Positions 8,243 through 16,510 of a stretch of DNA of 64,000 nt are shown in pieces. The DNA is taken from NCBI GenBank assembly GCA_964569085.1, contig CAZMTA010000005.1:105839-169838 (forward strand), read 5' to 3'. Below the pieces are notes generated by a model. That model was not told where the DNA came from. It ran no database searches and worked only from the letters and a program-made list of their open reading frames with translations. The translations under genes were made by a program, and so were the position numbers. This DNA is from JAJCZZ01 sp964569085 (GTDB taxonomy: Bacteria > Gemmatimonadota > Gemmatimonadetes > Longimicrobiales > Gaopeijiaceae). Position 1 is the stretch's first letter. Every line of letters starts with the position of its first letter.

Positions 8243-8799
8243 GCGGCGCCGACCCGGACCGGGTCCTCCTCCCCGCGGACCTGGAGGTGGTGGACGAGAC
8301 GCTCCGGGAGCTCCGGGAGGAGGAGGGGCCGGTGGACCGGGGCCCCCTGGGCTGCGTCCTGGCGCTCCCCGCCTTCCTGGCGCTCCTGGTGGTGCCGGTC
8401 CTGGGGCGTCAGTTCGGGCTCCCCCAGCGGGTGGCCACCCCCATGATCATCGCCTCGGTGGTGCTCCTGGTGGTGGGGCTGGTCCTCTGGTTCACCGCCG
8501 GCGGGTTCGTGCGGGGCCACGTGTCCGCCGCCGCCGAGGCGGCCCTCCGCACCCTGGAGGCGTGGACCCCCGAGGCCGGGCACCGGGTGGAGGCGCTGCG
8601 GGCCGCCACGCTCCTGGTCATGAGCGCCTACGCCAGCTACGGCCCCACCACCTCCCGGACCTTCGACCCAGACGAGGCGCGCAAGCGGCTCGGCCCCACC
8701 GTCCTCCTGGTGGAGGCGGTGGAGCGCCACCTGGTGGAGAAGGGCGTGACCTACCGGGTGTTCACGGAAGGGGAGGAGGGAGAGCTGGAGGGGGAGTAG
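8239..8799 (+). CDS. Hypothetical protein with two membrane helices
   Basis: 186 residues, start ATG overlapping the amidohydrolase stop (ATGA). An acidic N-terminus (about 35 residues, rich in Glu and Asp) precedes two hydrophobic segments near residues 36-54 and 62-82 separated by a short basic turn, then a soluble helical tail with YASYGPTTSRTFDP. I do not recognise the family. Position makes co-expression with the amidohydrolase likely. It ends ten bases before the stop of the convergent TPR gene. Confidence 0.65.
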   Translation: MSGADPDRVLLPADLEVVDETLRELREEEGPVDRGPLGCVLALPAFLALLVVPVLGRQFGLPQRVATPMIIASVVLLVVGLVLWFTAGGFVRGHVSAAAEAALRTLEAWTPEAGHRVEALRAATLLVMSAYASYGPTTSRTFDPDEARKRLGPTVLLVEAVERHLVEKGVTYRVFTEGEEGELEGE

Positions 8800-8809
8800 G
8801 CCCGCCCTC

Positions 8810-10429
8810 TCAGTACCGCGACCCCCGGAGCCAGTGGTCCGCCCGGGCCCACGCCTCCTCCAGCTCCTCGGCCACGGCGTCGGCCTCCGCGTTCCTGCCC
8901 TGGCCCCGGAGCGCCTCCTCCAGGCCGTACAGGGACCACCCGTTGTGGGGGTGGTCCTCCAGGGACGCCCGGTAGACCTCCTCGGCCCCGGCGAGCTCGC
9001 CGGCCTCCAGGAGGTGGGCGCCCAGCCAGTGCCGCGCCGTGAACGGGAGCGGCTCGGGCTCGTCGTAGCGGAGCCCGTCCTCGATCTCCACGGCTTCCTC
9101 CAGGACGGCGATGGCCCGCGCGTCCTCGCCGGAGGCCTTCAGGATCTCCGCCTCCAGGATGCCCCCCACGACGCCCATGAGCTGCTCGGCGGAGTGGCCC
9201 CGGAACTGGGCGTCCTCGGATGCGGCGGCCCGCACCTTCTCCAGGTGGGCCCGGGCCATGATCTCGTCGCCGGAGCGGAGGTGGGCGTACCCCCGGCCGA
9301 AGTCCCAGAAGCCCCTGGGGATCGTGGACTCCGGCGCGTCCTCCAGGGCCAGGATCTCGTCGAAGCGCCCGAAGCGGAACAGCGTGAGGACGTGGTAGAA
9401 CACCCCGTCCGCCATCAGCTTGCCGTAGTCCTTCCCGGCCTGGATGGCCACGCCGCCCTGGCCGTCGTACGACGCCGCGAAGAGGAGCATGTGGAGGTTG
9501 TGGGACGGGTAGATGGCGAAACCCTTCCCCTCCCGCGCCTTCAGGTCCGAGTGCCACGCGTCGATGTTGGCGCGCACGGCGTCGCCCCAGCGGCCCACGC
9601 GGTTGTAGGTGTGGGACGGCATGTGCTGGATGTGGCTCGCGCCGGGGATGGACTGGCCCAGGTACGCGGCGCACGCCTCGGCCTTCTCCGGCGCCTGGGT
9701 GGGCTCGGTGGCGTGGACGTAGAGGTGGCACGCGCCGGGGTGGGTGACGTCCAGATCCAGGGTGTGCTCCAGGACGCGGTGGATGTGCGCGACCTCGGGC
9801 TTCTCCAGGTCCCAGCGGCCCCGCCGGGGCTCCAGGAGCATGAGGGCCTCGCCGTAGAGCGTGCCCACCTCCACGTCGTCGGGGAAGCGCTCGAAGACCT
9901 CGCCCATGGCCCGGGCGTAGACGGTGTCGAGGCGCTCCCGGCGGACCTCGTCGTGCTCGGCCTCGTAGCGCCGGGCCATCGCCTCCATCATGGCGCGCTC
10001 CACGTCGGAGGCGCCGTGGTCGTCCGCCACCTCCAGCGCACGGGCGATGGCGTACGTGGCCCGGGGGGCGTCGGCGGCCGTCATGGGCCCGTTGAGGTAG
10101 GGCCCCCAGGCCCACGCCTCGCCGAACCAGCACATGGCGCAGGTCGGGTCCAGCTCCGCGGCGTGGTGGAAGGAGCGCGCCGCCGACGAGGGCGCGAAGG
10201 CGTACAGGAGCTGCATCCCCTGGTCGAAGTACGCCTGGGCCTCGGGGACGTCGCTGGCGGGGCGGGTGAAGGGCCCCAGCGCCTCGGAGGTGAGGGGCAT
10301 GGGGTCGGAGAAGGTCACCGGGTAGTCCGGCGTCTCCTGGGCCAGGCTCGCCGCCGGCGCGGCCGCCGCGACCAGGCCGGCCCCGAGGAGCCCGAGCGCC
10401 ATCGCCTGGAGCCGCGTCCGCGCCGTCAC
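8810..10429 (-). CDS. Exported tetratricopeptide-repeat protein
   Basis: 539 residues. The GTG start overlaps the upstream lipoprotein stop (GTGA); an N-terminal signal peptide ends near ASLAQE. The mature protein is helical with repeated TPR-like units: AQAYFDQGMQLLYAF, ARSFHHAAELDPTCAMCWFGEAWAWG (a CxxC), later EILALEDAPE, EEVYRASLEDHPHNGWSLYGL. Conserved His-rich stretches such as HLYVHATEP and HIQHMPSHTYNRVGRW are seen in a group of exported TPR proteins of unknown function in soil bacteria. It may be a periplasmic scaffold or enzyme-associated protein. The partner upstream lipoprotein is probably functionally linked. Confidence 0.75.
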   Translation of the reverse strand: MTARTRLQAMALGLLGAGLVAAAAPAASLAQETPDYPVTFSDPMPLTSEALGPFTRPASDVPEAQAYFDQGMQLLYAFAPSSAARSFHHAAELDPTCAMCWFGEAWAWGPYLNGPMTAADAPRATYAIARALEVADDHGASDVERAMMEAMARRYEAEHDEVRRERLDTVYARAMGEVFERFPDDVEVGTLYGEALMLLEPRRGRWDLEKPEVAHIHRVLEHTLDLDVTHPGACHLYVHATEPTQAPEKAEACAAYLGQSIPGASHIQHMPSHTYNRVGRWGDAVRANIDAWHSDLKAREGKGFAIYPSHNLHMLLFAASYDGQGGVAIQAGKDYGKLMADGVFYHVLTLFRFGRFDEILALEDAPESTIPRGFWDFGRGYAHLRSGDEIMARAHLEKVRAAASEDAQFRGHSAEQLMGVVGGILEAEILKASGEDARAIAVLEEAVEIEDGLRYDEPEPLPFTARHWLGAHLLEAGELAGAEEVYRASLEDHPHNGWSLYGLEEALRGQGRNAEADAVAEELEEAWARADHWLRGSRY

Positions 10430-11289
10430 GACGCGCCCTCCCCGTCGCCCGCGTCCCCGGGGGGCGAGAACACGCCCGAGGGCACTTCGGTGGACGCCTC
10501 CAGCTCCTCGAAGCGCAGCCCCAGGTTCCCGTCCAGGTCCACCCGGTTGGGGGAGAGCAGGATGGGGCCGTACCGCTCCCAGTCGGTCCACGCCATGGTG
10601 AAGCGGGGGGCGCTGTCCGAGGCCTCGGTGTAGTGCTGCCAGTACGCCATGCGGTTCGTCTCCGGGTCGACCCAGCCTCGGTACTTGTTCTGCGGCGTGA
10701 GCCCGACCTCCTCGAAGGTGAGCTCCACCACCTCGTAGCTCCGCCCCTCCAGCTCCCGCTCGCCCAGGTACTCGGCCCGCACCCCCGGGTCGTCCCACTT
10801 GTAGGGCATGAGGAGCCAGTAGGAGTCGTTGATGAACATGGAGTGGGCGCGCCGGGCCAGCGAGTCGGCCCGGGCCGCGTCCTCCACACGCTCCCCGTCC
10901 AGCCAGATCCGCTCCGTCCCGGTGGGGTCGTTCACGTTGAAGAGCGCCGTCATCTCCTGGTCGCCCACCGGGGCGCGGACGCGGTAGCGCCCGCCCCAGA
11001 GGTCCCAGCGGTGGTGGCGGCGGGTGACGTTGCCCTCCCCCCGGTCGACCACGAAGGCGAACTGGAGGTAGCGCAGCCGCGTCCGCCCGTCGTCGGGCGC
11101 CATCTCCGCCATCATGGCGTCGTAGATCCGCGCCACCTCCCGGTCCTGGAAGTCCCGGGGCGGGGCCTCGGTGTCGGGGCGGGCCGCCGGAGGAGTCTCG
11201 GCGTCGGCGGGGGGCTCGGCGTCTCCGCACCCCGGCAGGGCCAGGGAGGCGAGGAGCGCGAGGGCGGGTAGGGAGCGGAATGCGCGCAT
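10426..11289 (-). CDS. Lipoprotein of unknown function
   Basis: 287 residues. A short signal with lipobox LALPGC places the lipidated Cys near residue 21, followed by a Pro/Ala/Glu-rich tether. The folded part contains RWDLWGGRYRVRAP, FNVNDPTGTERIWLDG, LMPYKWDDPG and YRGWVDPETNRMAYWQHY, which looks like a LolA/outer-membrane lipoprotein-sorting-like beta fold where a substrate is carried or a surface property measured, but the match is only by feel. Overlaps the TPR gene by GTGA, so the two are likely one unit. Confidence 0.7.
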   Translation of the reverse strand: MRAFRSLPALALLASLALPGCGDAEPPADAETPPAARPDTEAPPRDFQDREVARIYDAMMAEMAPDDGRTRLRYLQFAFVVDRGEGNVTRRHHRWDLWGGRYRVRAPVGDQEMTALFNVNDPTGTERIWLDGERVEDAARADSLARRAHSMFINDSYWLLMPYKWDDPGVRAEYLGERELEGRSYEVVELTFEEVGLTPQNKYRGWVDPETNRMAYWQHYTEASDSAPRFTMAWTDWERYGPILLSPNRVDLDGNLGLRFEELEASTEVPSGVFSPPGDAGDGEGAS

Positions 11290-11329
11290 GGCGGGGAGGG
11301 TCCGGAGGGCCGGGAAGGCGAGCCCGGCG

Positions 11330-11335
11330 AATGTA
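11330..11335 (-). promoter_or_regulatory. Possible -10 element TACATT
   Basis: TACATT on the minus strand, 41 bases before the lipoprotein start at 11289. It fits the TAnnnT pattern seen upstream of other leader genes in this window. Confidence 0.35.
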
Positions 11336-11380
11336 GCCGTGGGCGCCGGAACCAGCGAGGGCGTGGGGGGTGCCACCCCC

Positions 11381-11791
11381 ATGGCCATCGACCTCCGCTG
11401 GTGGGACGAGGAGCACCTGCTCGAATACCGTTGCTCGGGCGACGTGGACGGGCCCGAGCTCCTGGCCGCCAACCGCGCGGCCCTCGCCGACGAGCGCTTC
11501 CCCTCGGTGCGCACGCAGCTCTGCGACATGCGGTGGGTGTCGTCCTTCGAGATCAGCCGCGAGGAGATCCGGGACATCGTCGAGCTGGACCTGCGGGCCT
11601 CGGACCTGGCGCCCGGGTGCGACCGGGTGGCCATCGTGGCGGAGGACGACCTGATCTACGGGTTCGCCCGCATGTACGAGCTGACCCTCGACGGGCGGGT
11701 GCCGGGCTGGGAGGTCGGCGTCTTCCGCGAGCGCGCCGAGGCGGTCGCGTGGCTCGAGGTTCCCGACCCGGATCCCCATCCCGCTCCCTGA
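11381..11791 (+). CDS. SpoIIAA/STAS-like domain protein
   Basis: 136 residues from ATG; no clear Shine-Dalgarno. The sequence (YRCSGDVDGPELLAANRAAL, QLCDMRWVSSFEISREEIRDIVELD, VAIVAEDDLIYGFARMYE) follows the alternating beta-alpha layout of SpoIIAA-like/STAS proteins and is close in style to the short stand-alone members often seen near sensory genes. Probably a cytoplasmic regulator or lipid-interaction domain; no kinase or sigma partner is nearby. The next gene begins nine bases after the stop. Confidence 0.6.
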   Translation: MAIDLRWWDEEHLLEYRCSGDVDGPELLAANRAALADERFPSVRTQLCDMRWVSSFEISREEIRDIVELDLRASDLAPGCDRVAIVAEDDLIYGFARMYELTLDGRVPGWEVGVFRERAEAVAWLEVPDPDPHPAP

Positions 11792-11800
11792 CCGAGATCC

Positions 11801-12106
11801 ATGCTCCGAGCCTTCCTGACCTTCCTGGCGGCCCTGGTGGGCACCGCCGTCCTGGTGGCGGCCACCGCCGCGCCGGGCACGCCCCTCTGGACCGCCCTGG
11901 TGGCGGGAGTGGGCGCGGGCTTCCTGGCCGCCACCGTGGTGGGCATGGAGGAGGGGCTCACCGAAGACCTGGCCAAGGCCGCGATCTTCGGCTTCGTGGG
12001 CGCGGCCCTGCTCTGGATGGACATGCCCGGGTGGGTGGGCTGGCCGCTGGTGCTGGGCCCCTGGGTGGGGCTCGTGGGGAACCGACGGCCCGCCGACCCG
12101 GCCTGA
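11801..12106 (+). CDS. Small membrane protein (three helices)
   Basis: 101 residues with three hydrophobic segments (about 4-22, 30-48, 61-90) and an acidic MEEGLTEDLAK loop between the second and third. I do not recognise the family. It follows the STAS-like gene closely and its stop codon lies in the loop of the inverted repeat 12082-12123. Confidence 0.6.
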   Translation: MLRAFLTFLAALVGTAVLVAATAAPGTPLWTALVAGVGAGFLAATVVGMEEGLTEDLAKAAIFGFVGAALLWMDMPGWVGWPLVLGPWVGLVGNRRPADPA

Positions 12107-12123
12107 GGCCGGCGGGCCGTCGG
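12082..12123. terminator. Perfect 13-bp inverted repeat between convergent genes
   Basis: 12082-12094 pairs perfectly with 12111-12123 across a 16-base loop that contains the stop codon of the upstream gene. There is no U-tract on either side. It sits between two convergent genes and would work in both directions. Confidence 0.75.
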
Positions 12124-12131
12124 AGGCCCGC

Positions 12132-12701
12132 TCAGCTCCCGGGCCAGAGCCAGCCGAAGGCGCCGGCCGTCAGGAGCCCGTAGATCAGGCCGTCGAAGAC
12201 GTTCTTGAACGTGGTGCTCCACTTCTGCCCGTACCAGATGGAGCGCTGCATGACCCCCAGGCCGTATCCGGCGAAGGCCGAGGCCCCGGCCAGCTGGAAG
12301 ACGTTCAGGTAGTCGGCCCCGGGCGCGAGCGCCACGCCGGCGATGTACCCGGCGAAGAGGCTCACCAGCAGGCAGTAGACGAACCACTGGGCCAGCTGGG
12401 CGCTCATGTCGAAGGGGTCGCCCTTGGGAAGGACGGTCATGAAGGCCACCGGCCCCGCGGCGGCACGGGCCTGGAAGTCCTCGCTCTTCATGACCTCCGG
12501 GTCGCCGCCGGCGTAGGGCACCACGTAGTCCCCCGGCGGGATGTCGTAGCGGCGGAGGTCGGCCATCACCTCGTCTTCCGCGGGGAGCCCGGCGAAGTCC
12601 GACCGGTGGTAGGGGAGGAACATGTGGATGACGGACGAGGCCGCGAAGACCAGGACCGCCGCCACCAGGATGGGGAGCCACAGCGCGAGGATCGGGACCA
12701 T
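12132..12701 (-). CDS. Conserved small membrane protein, function unknown
   Basis: 189 residues; ATG preceded by a good AGGAG about eight bases upstream. One N-terminal helix (ILALWLPILVAAVLVFAAS) is followed by HMFLPYHRSDFAGLP, a soluble stretch of about 85 residues with YVVPYAGGDPEVM, and two or three C-terminal helices (QWFVYCLLVSLFAGYIAGVAL, and around FAGYGLGVM). Similar proteins occur in Acidobacteria and Gemmatimonadota as hypothetical proteins. It follows the YeeE/YedE pair after a 118-base gap that holds nothing I can name apart from a possible CCTATTGAG promoter-like stretch near 12735. Confidence 0.65.
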   Translation of the reverse strand: MVPILALWLPILVAAVLVFAASSVIHMFLPYHRSDFAGLPAEDEVMADLRRYDIPPGDYVVPYAGGDPEVMKSEDFQARAAAGPVAFMTVLPKGDPFDMSAQLAQWFVYCLLVSLFAGYIAGVALAPGADYLNVFQLAGASAFAGYGLGVMQRSIWYGQKWSTTFKNVFDGLIYGLLTAGAFGWLWPGS

Positions 12702-12819
12702 CGGTCGCTCCTGTCGGGGGTGAGCCTGGCTCAATAGGTGGAGCCGGGCCCCCGGGAGCAAGCGAGGGCGTGCCGGCGCGTCCGGGGCGGGCGCCGGGGC
12801 GGGGTGACGGCCCCGGAGG

Positions 12820-13293
12820 TCAGTGGGGGAGGTGGGGCTTGAGCAGCCCGTAGCACCAGGCGCCGAGGACGGCGCCCAGGAGCCCCGCCACCATGACCGG
12901 GATGCCCGCGCCCACCAGGGCGAAGAGGGGTCCCGGGCAGGCGCCCACCAGCCCCCAGCCGAGCCCGAAGACCGTGCCGCCCAGGATGTGGTTGGGCCGG
13001 GGCCGTGCCGACGCGGGGTCCGGCCAGGGGATGGCCTCGCCGCGGACGGTCCGGGCGCCCCGCCGCTTCATGACGGCCAGGGAGAGCGCCCCCACCGCCA
13101 CGGCCAGGCCGATGACGCCGTACATGTGGACCGCCTGGAAGCGGAACATCTCCTGGATGCGGAACCAGGACGCCACCTCGCTCTTGATGAAGATGGTCCC
13201 CAGCCAGACCCCCAGGAGGAAGTAGACCGCCAGGGACTCCCGGCGTCCCCGGGGGGCCTCGGTCCGGGCGGGCGCGTCGGTGGCCACGCTCAC
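12820..13293 (-). CDS. YeeE/YedE (DUF6691) transporter, C-terminal half protein
   Basis: 157 residues; GTG start overlaps the stop of the partner gene (GTGA). Hydrophobic segments carry the DUF6691 signature FGLGWGLVGACPGPLFALVGAG with its conserved Cys, and an earlier FIKSEVASWFRIQEMFRFQAVHMYG region. In the family the two halves together form a channel-like importer for thiosulfate or related sulfur species. Co-translation with the neighbouring half supports one transporter. Confidence 0.85.
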   Translation of the reverse strand: MSVATDAPARTEAPRGRRESLAVYFLLGVWLGTIFIKSEVASWFRIQEMFRFQAVHMYGVIGLAVAVGALSLAVMKRRGARTVRGEAIPWPDPASARPRPNHILGGTVFGLGWGLVGACPGPLFALVGAGIPVMVAGLLGAVLGAWCYGLLKPHLPH

Positions 13294-13868
13294 GGCGTCC
13301 CTCCCGGGAGGAGGAGGGGGAGGAGCAGGTGGGCCGAGATCAGCCCGCCCAGGAAGAAGCCCACCACCACCACCAGGCTGGAGCGCTGGAGGTTGGAGAG
13401 GCCCGAGATGGCGTGCCCCGAGGTGCACCCGTTGGCCCAGCGGGCCCCGAATCCCACAAGGAAGCCCCCGACCACCACCAGGACGAAGGTCCCGGGCGTG
13501 AGGAGGGCGCCCAGGGAGAAGACGTCGTCGGGCACCATGCCGGTGAAGTCGCGCACGCCCAGCGCGGCCAGGTCGGAGCGGGTGGCGTCCGCGATGCCGA
13601 TGGGGGCGTCGGGGTCCGAGAGGACGCGACCGCCCAGGAAGCCTCCGGCGAGCATGCCGGTGGCCATGGCCAGGTGCCAGGCCCCCTGCTTCCACCAGTC
13701 GTAGCGGAAGTACTCGATGCCGGCGGGGAAGGTGGCGGCGCACAGGTGCTTCAGCGAGGAGGACACCCCCCACTTCTTGCCGCCGTACCAGAAGACGAAG
13801 GGCACGACCAGGCCGATGAGGGGCCCGGCCACCCACCAGGGCCAGGGGTCACGGAGAAGCTGGAGCAT
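13290..13868 (-). CDS. YeeE/YedE transporter, N-terminal half protein
   Basis: 192 residues with five or so hydrophobic segments. The family motif GFGARWANGCTSGHAISGL is present at about residues 133-151, including the Cys that passes sulfur substrate in characterised YeeE. Together with the DUF6691 protein downstream it should import thiosulfate or a similar sulfur compound. No rhodanese, persulfide dioxygenase or TusA gene is adjacent. A link to the sulfite-using ComA about 8 kb away is possible but only by inference. Confidence 0.85.
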   Translation of the reverse strand: MLQLLRDPWPWWVAGPLIGLVVPFVFWYGGKKWGVSSSLKHLCAATFPAGIEYFRYDWWKQGAWHLAMATGMLAGGFLGGRVLSDPDAPIGIADATRSDLAALGVRDFTGMVPDDVFSLGALLTPGTFVLVVVGGFLVGFGARWANGCTSGHAISGLSNLQRSSLVVVVGFFLGGLISAHLLLPLLLPGGTP

Positions 13869-13937
13869 GGCGCCGCCTGAGGGAGGGAGTCGGCGCTCAG
13901 AACCCCCGGACCGGGGGGCGGTTCCGTCCCGGGGCCG

Positions 13938-16418
13938 CTACGCCTCGGCCCGGAGCGCCTCCACCGGGTCCACCCGCGAGGCCCGCCACGCCGGGACCCA
14001 GCTCGCCAGGAGCGCGACGGCGGTCAGGGTGGCGGCCACGGTGCCGAAGGTGAGGGGGTCCACGGGGTCGACGCCGTAGAGGAGCGACGCCATGAGGCGG
14101 GTGAGCCCCAGCGAGGCGGCCAGCCCCACCCCGACGCCCACGGCGGCCAGCGCCGCGGCCTGCTTCAGGACCATGCCCCGGACGTCGCTTCCCTCGGCGC
14201 CCATGGCCATGCGGACCCCGATCTCGCGGGTCCGGTGGGCCACCACGTAGGAGATCACGCCGTAGATGCCCACCACGCCCAGGAAGAGGGCCACCGCCGC
14301 CGCGATCCCCAGCATGATCAGGGTGAAGGAGGTCTGGGCCACGCTCTCGGCGGCCAGCTCCTCCAGCGTCCGGATCCGCGCCAGGGGAAGGTTCGGGTTC
14401 ACGTCCCAGACCGTCTGCCGCGCCGCGTTCAGGAGGGCGCGGGGGTCGCCGCGCTCGACGCGCAGCACGTAGGCCATGGACCGCTGGGTGAAGACGCCTT
14501 CGCCCCCCCAGAACCCGTCGGCCACCTGGGGCCAGTAGACCACGGCCACCGGATCCCGGGCCACGCCGTCGTCCCGGACCTCGCCGACCACGCCCACGAC
14601 CTCGTACCACGGGCCCTGGGTTCCCTCTCCCACGGCCTGGCGCACCCGCTGTCCCACCGCCGACCCCGCGTCCCCCCACTCGGCCTCGGCCAGGGTCCGG
14701 CTCACGACCACGACCTTGGCCCGGTCCTCCACCTCGGTCCAGGTGAGGTCGCGCCCGGCCACCAGGGGGTTCCCCATGGTCCCGAAGTAGCCCGGCGCCA
14801 CCCACTTGTAGCGCCGGATCGGCGGGATCTGGTCGCCCACCACCGGGTTCGCCTCGCTCTCCAGGGCGTCGTTGGAGTCCCATTCGTCCATGGTGACCGA
14901 GGAGGTGAGTGCCACGGAGGCGACGCCGGGCAGCGCCGCCAGGCGCCGCCGGATCTCCTGGTGGACCCGCGCGGCCTCCGCCGGCTCCTCGACCTCGGCC
15001 TCGGGGATCGTCACCCGGAAGGTCAGGACGCCCTCGGGATCCTCGAAGCCGGGCTCCACCGCGCGGAGCGCCTGGAAGGACCGCACCATGAGGCCCGAGC
15101 CCGCGAGGAGGACGAGCGCCAGCGCCATCTGGACCACCACCAGGCCGTTGCGCGCCCGGTGCCGCTCCCGCCCGGCGCTCCCTCCGCGCCCGCCCTCCTT
15201 GAGGGAGGCCACCAGATCGGAGGTGCCGAAGCGGAGGGCGGGGAAGGCGCCGAAGAGGACGCCCGCCGCCACCGAGAGGAGGAAGGTGTAGACGAGCACG
15301 ACCGGGTCCACGGCGATCTCGCCCAGGCGGGGGACCGAGTCGGGGCCCAGGGCCTTGAGCAGCTCCAGGCCGCCCACGGCCAGCCCCAGGCCCAGGATCC
15401 CGCCGCCCACGCCCAGCGTCACGCTCTCGCCCAGGAGGTCCCAGGCGATGCGGGCCCGGCCGGCCCCCATGGCGGTGCGCACCGCGAGCTCCCGCTGGCG
15501 CCCTTCGGCGCGGACGAGGAAGAGGTTGGCCACGTTGGCGCAGGCGATGAGGAGGACGATGCCCACGGTTCCCAGGAGGACCCAGAGGACCGGGCCCACG
15601 TCTCCCACCACGTCCTCCTTCAGCGGACGCACCAGGGGTCCGAACCGGGCCTGCTCCAGCATGCCGGCGGTGATGCCGCCCGGGTACTCCTCCACGGCGC
15701 GGGGCACCATCCGGCCCACCTCGAGGTTGGCCTGCTCCAGGGTGGCCCCGGGGGCCAGGCGGGCCACGCCCTGGTAGCTGAAGTTGCCCACGAAGACCTC
15801 GGCGGGATCGAAGCGGAGCGTGAGCCAGAGGTCGGCCTCCGAGCCCATGAAGTCCAGCTCGGCCGGGAGGACCCCGATGATCTCGCTCGTGACGCCGTTG
15901 ATCTCCAGGGTGCGCCCGATCACGTCCCGCTCCCCGCCGAAGCGGCGCTCCCAGTAGCCGTGGGAGAGGAGGGCCGTGCGGCCGGCGTCGGGCGCGTCGT
16001 CCTCGGGGGTGAAGGCCCGGCCCAGGGCGGGCCGCACCCCCAGGAGGTCGAGCGTCTGCCAGGTGACCCACATGGCCGGGACCCGCTCGGGCTCGGCCAG
16101 CCCGGTCACGGTGACGGAGCCGCCGTCCCACATCCCGATGGACTCGAAGCTCCGGGCGTGCTCGGCGTAGTAGAAGTGGAGCGCCGGGGACTGGTTGATC
16201 TCCGGGAAGCCCAGCCCCGGGGCGGTGTGCCACACCCCCACCAGCTCCTCGGGATCCTCGAAGGGAAGGGGCTCCAGCAGCACGGCGTGCACCACCGAGA
16301 AGATGGCCACGTTGCTCCCGATCCCCACGGCCAGCGTCAGGAGCGCCACGGCGGTGAAGGCGGGGGCGCGGAGGAGCTTGCGGACGGTGATGCGGAAGGT
16401 GGCCAGGGCGCGGTCCAT
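13938..16418 (-). CDS. ADOP-family ABC transporter permease (MacB/FtsX-like duplicated)
   Basis: 826 residues with the layout helix, large periplasmic domain, three helices, then the same again. The N-terminus TFRITVRKLLRAPAFTAVALLTLAVGIGSNVAIFSVV is diagnostic of the acidobacterial duplicated orphan permease family. Two MacB-type core domains, two FtsX domains (around IACANVANLFLVRAEGRQRELAVRTAMGA and REIGVRMAMGAEG), ending SRVDPVEALRAEA. No ATPase gene is adjacent, as is usual for this family. Role probably export of, or resistance to, small molecules or lipoprotein-related work; substrate unknown. It is divergent from the nucleoside transporter with 92 bases between. Confidence 0.9.
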   Translation of the reverse strand: MDRALATFRITVRKLLRAPAFTAVALLTLAVGIGSNVAIFSVVHAVLLEPLPFEDPEELVGVWHTAPGLGFPEINQSPALHFYYAEHARSFESIGMWDGGSVTVTGLAEPERVPAMWVTWQTLDLLGVRPALGRAFTPEDDAPDAGRTALLSHGYWERRFGGERDVIGRTLEINGVTSEIIGVLPAELDFMGSEADLWLTLRFDPAEVFVGNFSYQGVARLAPGATLEQANLEVGRMVPRAVEEYPGGITAGMLEQARFGPLVRPLKEDVVGDVGPVLWVLLGTVGIVLLIACANVANLFLVRAEGRQRELAVRTAMGAGRARIAWDLLGESVTLGVGGGILGLGLAVGGLELLKALGPDSVPRLGEIAVDPVVLVYTFLLSVAAGVLFGAFPALRFGTSDLVASLKEGGRGGSAGRERHRARNGLVVVQMALALVLLAGSGLMVRSFQALRAVEPGFEDPEGVLTFRVTIPEAEVEEPAEAARVHQEIRRRLAALPGVASVALTSSVTMDEWDSNDALESEANPVVGDQIPPIRRYKWVAPGYFGTMGNPLVAGRDLTWTEVEDRAKVVVVSRTLAEAEWGDAGSAVGQRVRQAVGEGTQGPWYEVVGVVGEVRDDGVARDPVAVVYWPQVADGFWGGEGVFTQRSMAYVLRVERGDPRALLNAARQTVWDVNPNLPLARIRTLEELAAESVAQTSFTLIMLGIAAAVALFLGVVGIYGVISYVVAHRTREIGVRMAMGAEGSDVRGMVLKQAAALAAVGVGVGLAASLGLTRLMASLLYGVDPVDPLTFGTVAATLTAVALLASWVPAWRASRVDPVEALRAEA

Positions 16419-16510
16419 GGGCGTCGAGCTCGGTGGGGGGCCGTTCGGGGATGGTCGGCCCTACGGGGGGCCGCGGGGCCCGGTTTCGGCGCCCACGGCC
16501 CGTCGGGGTT

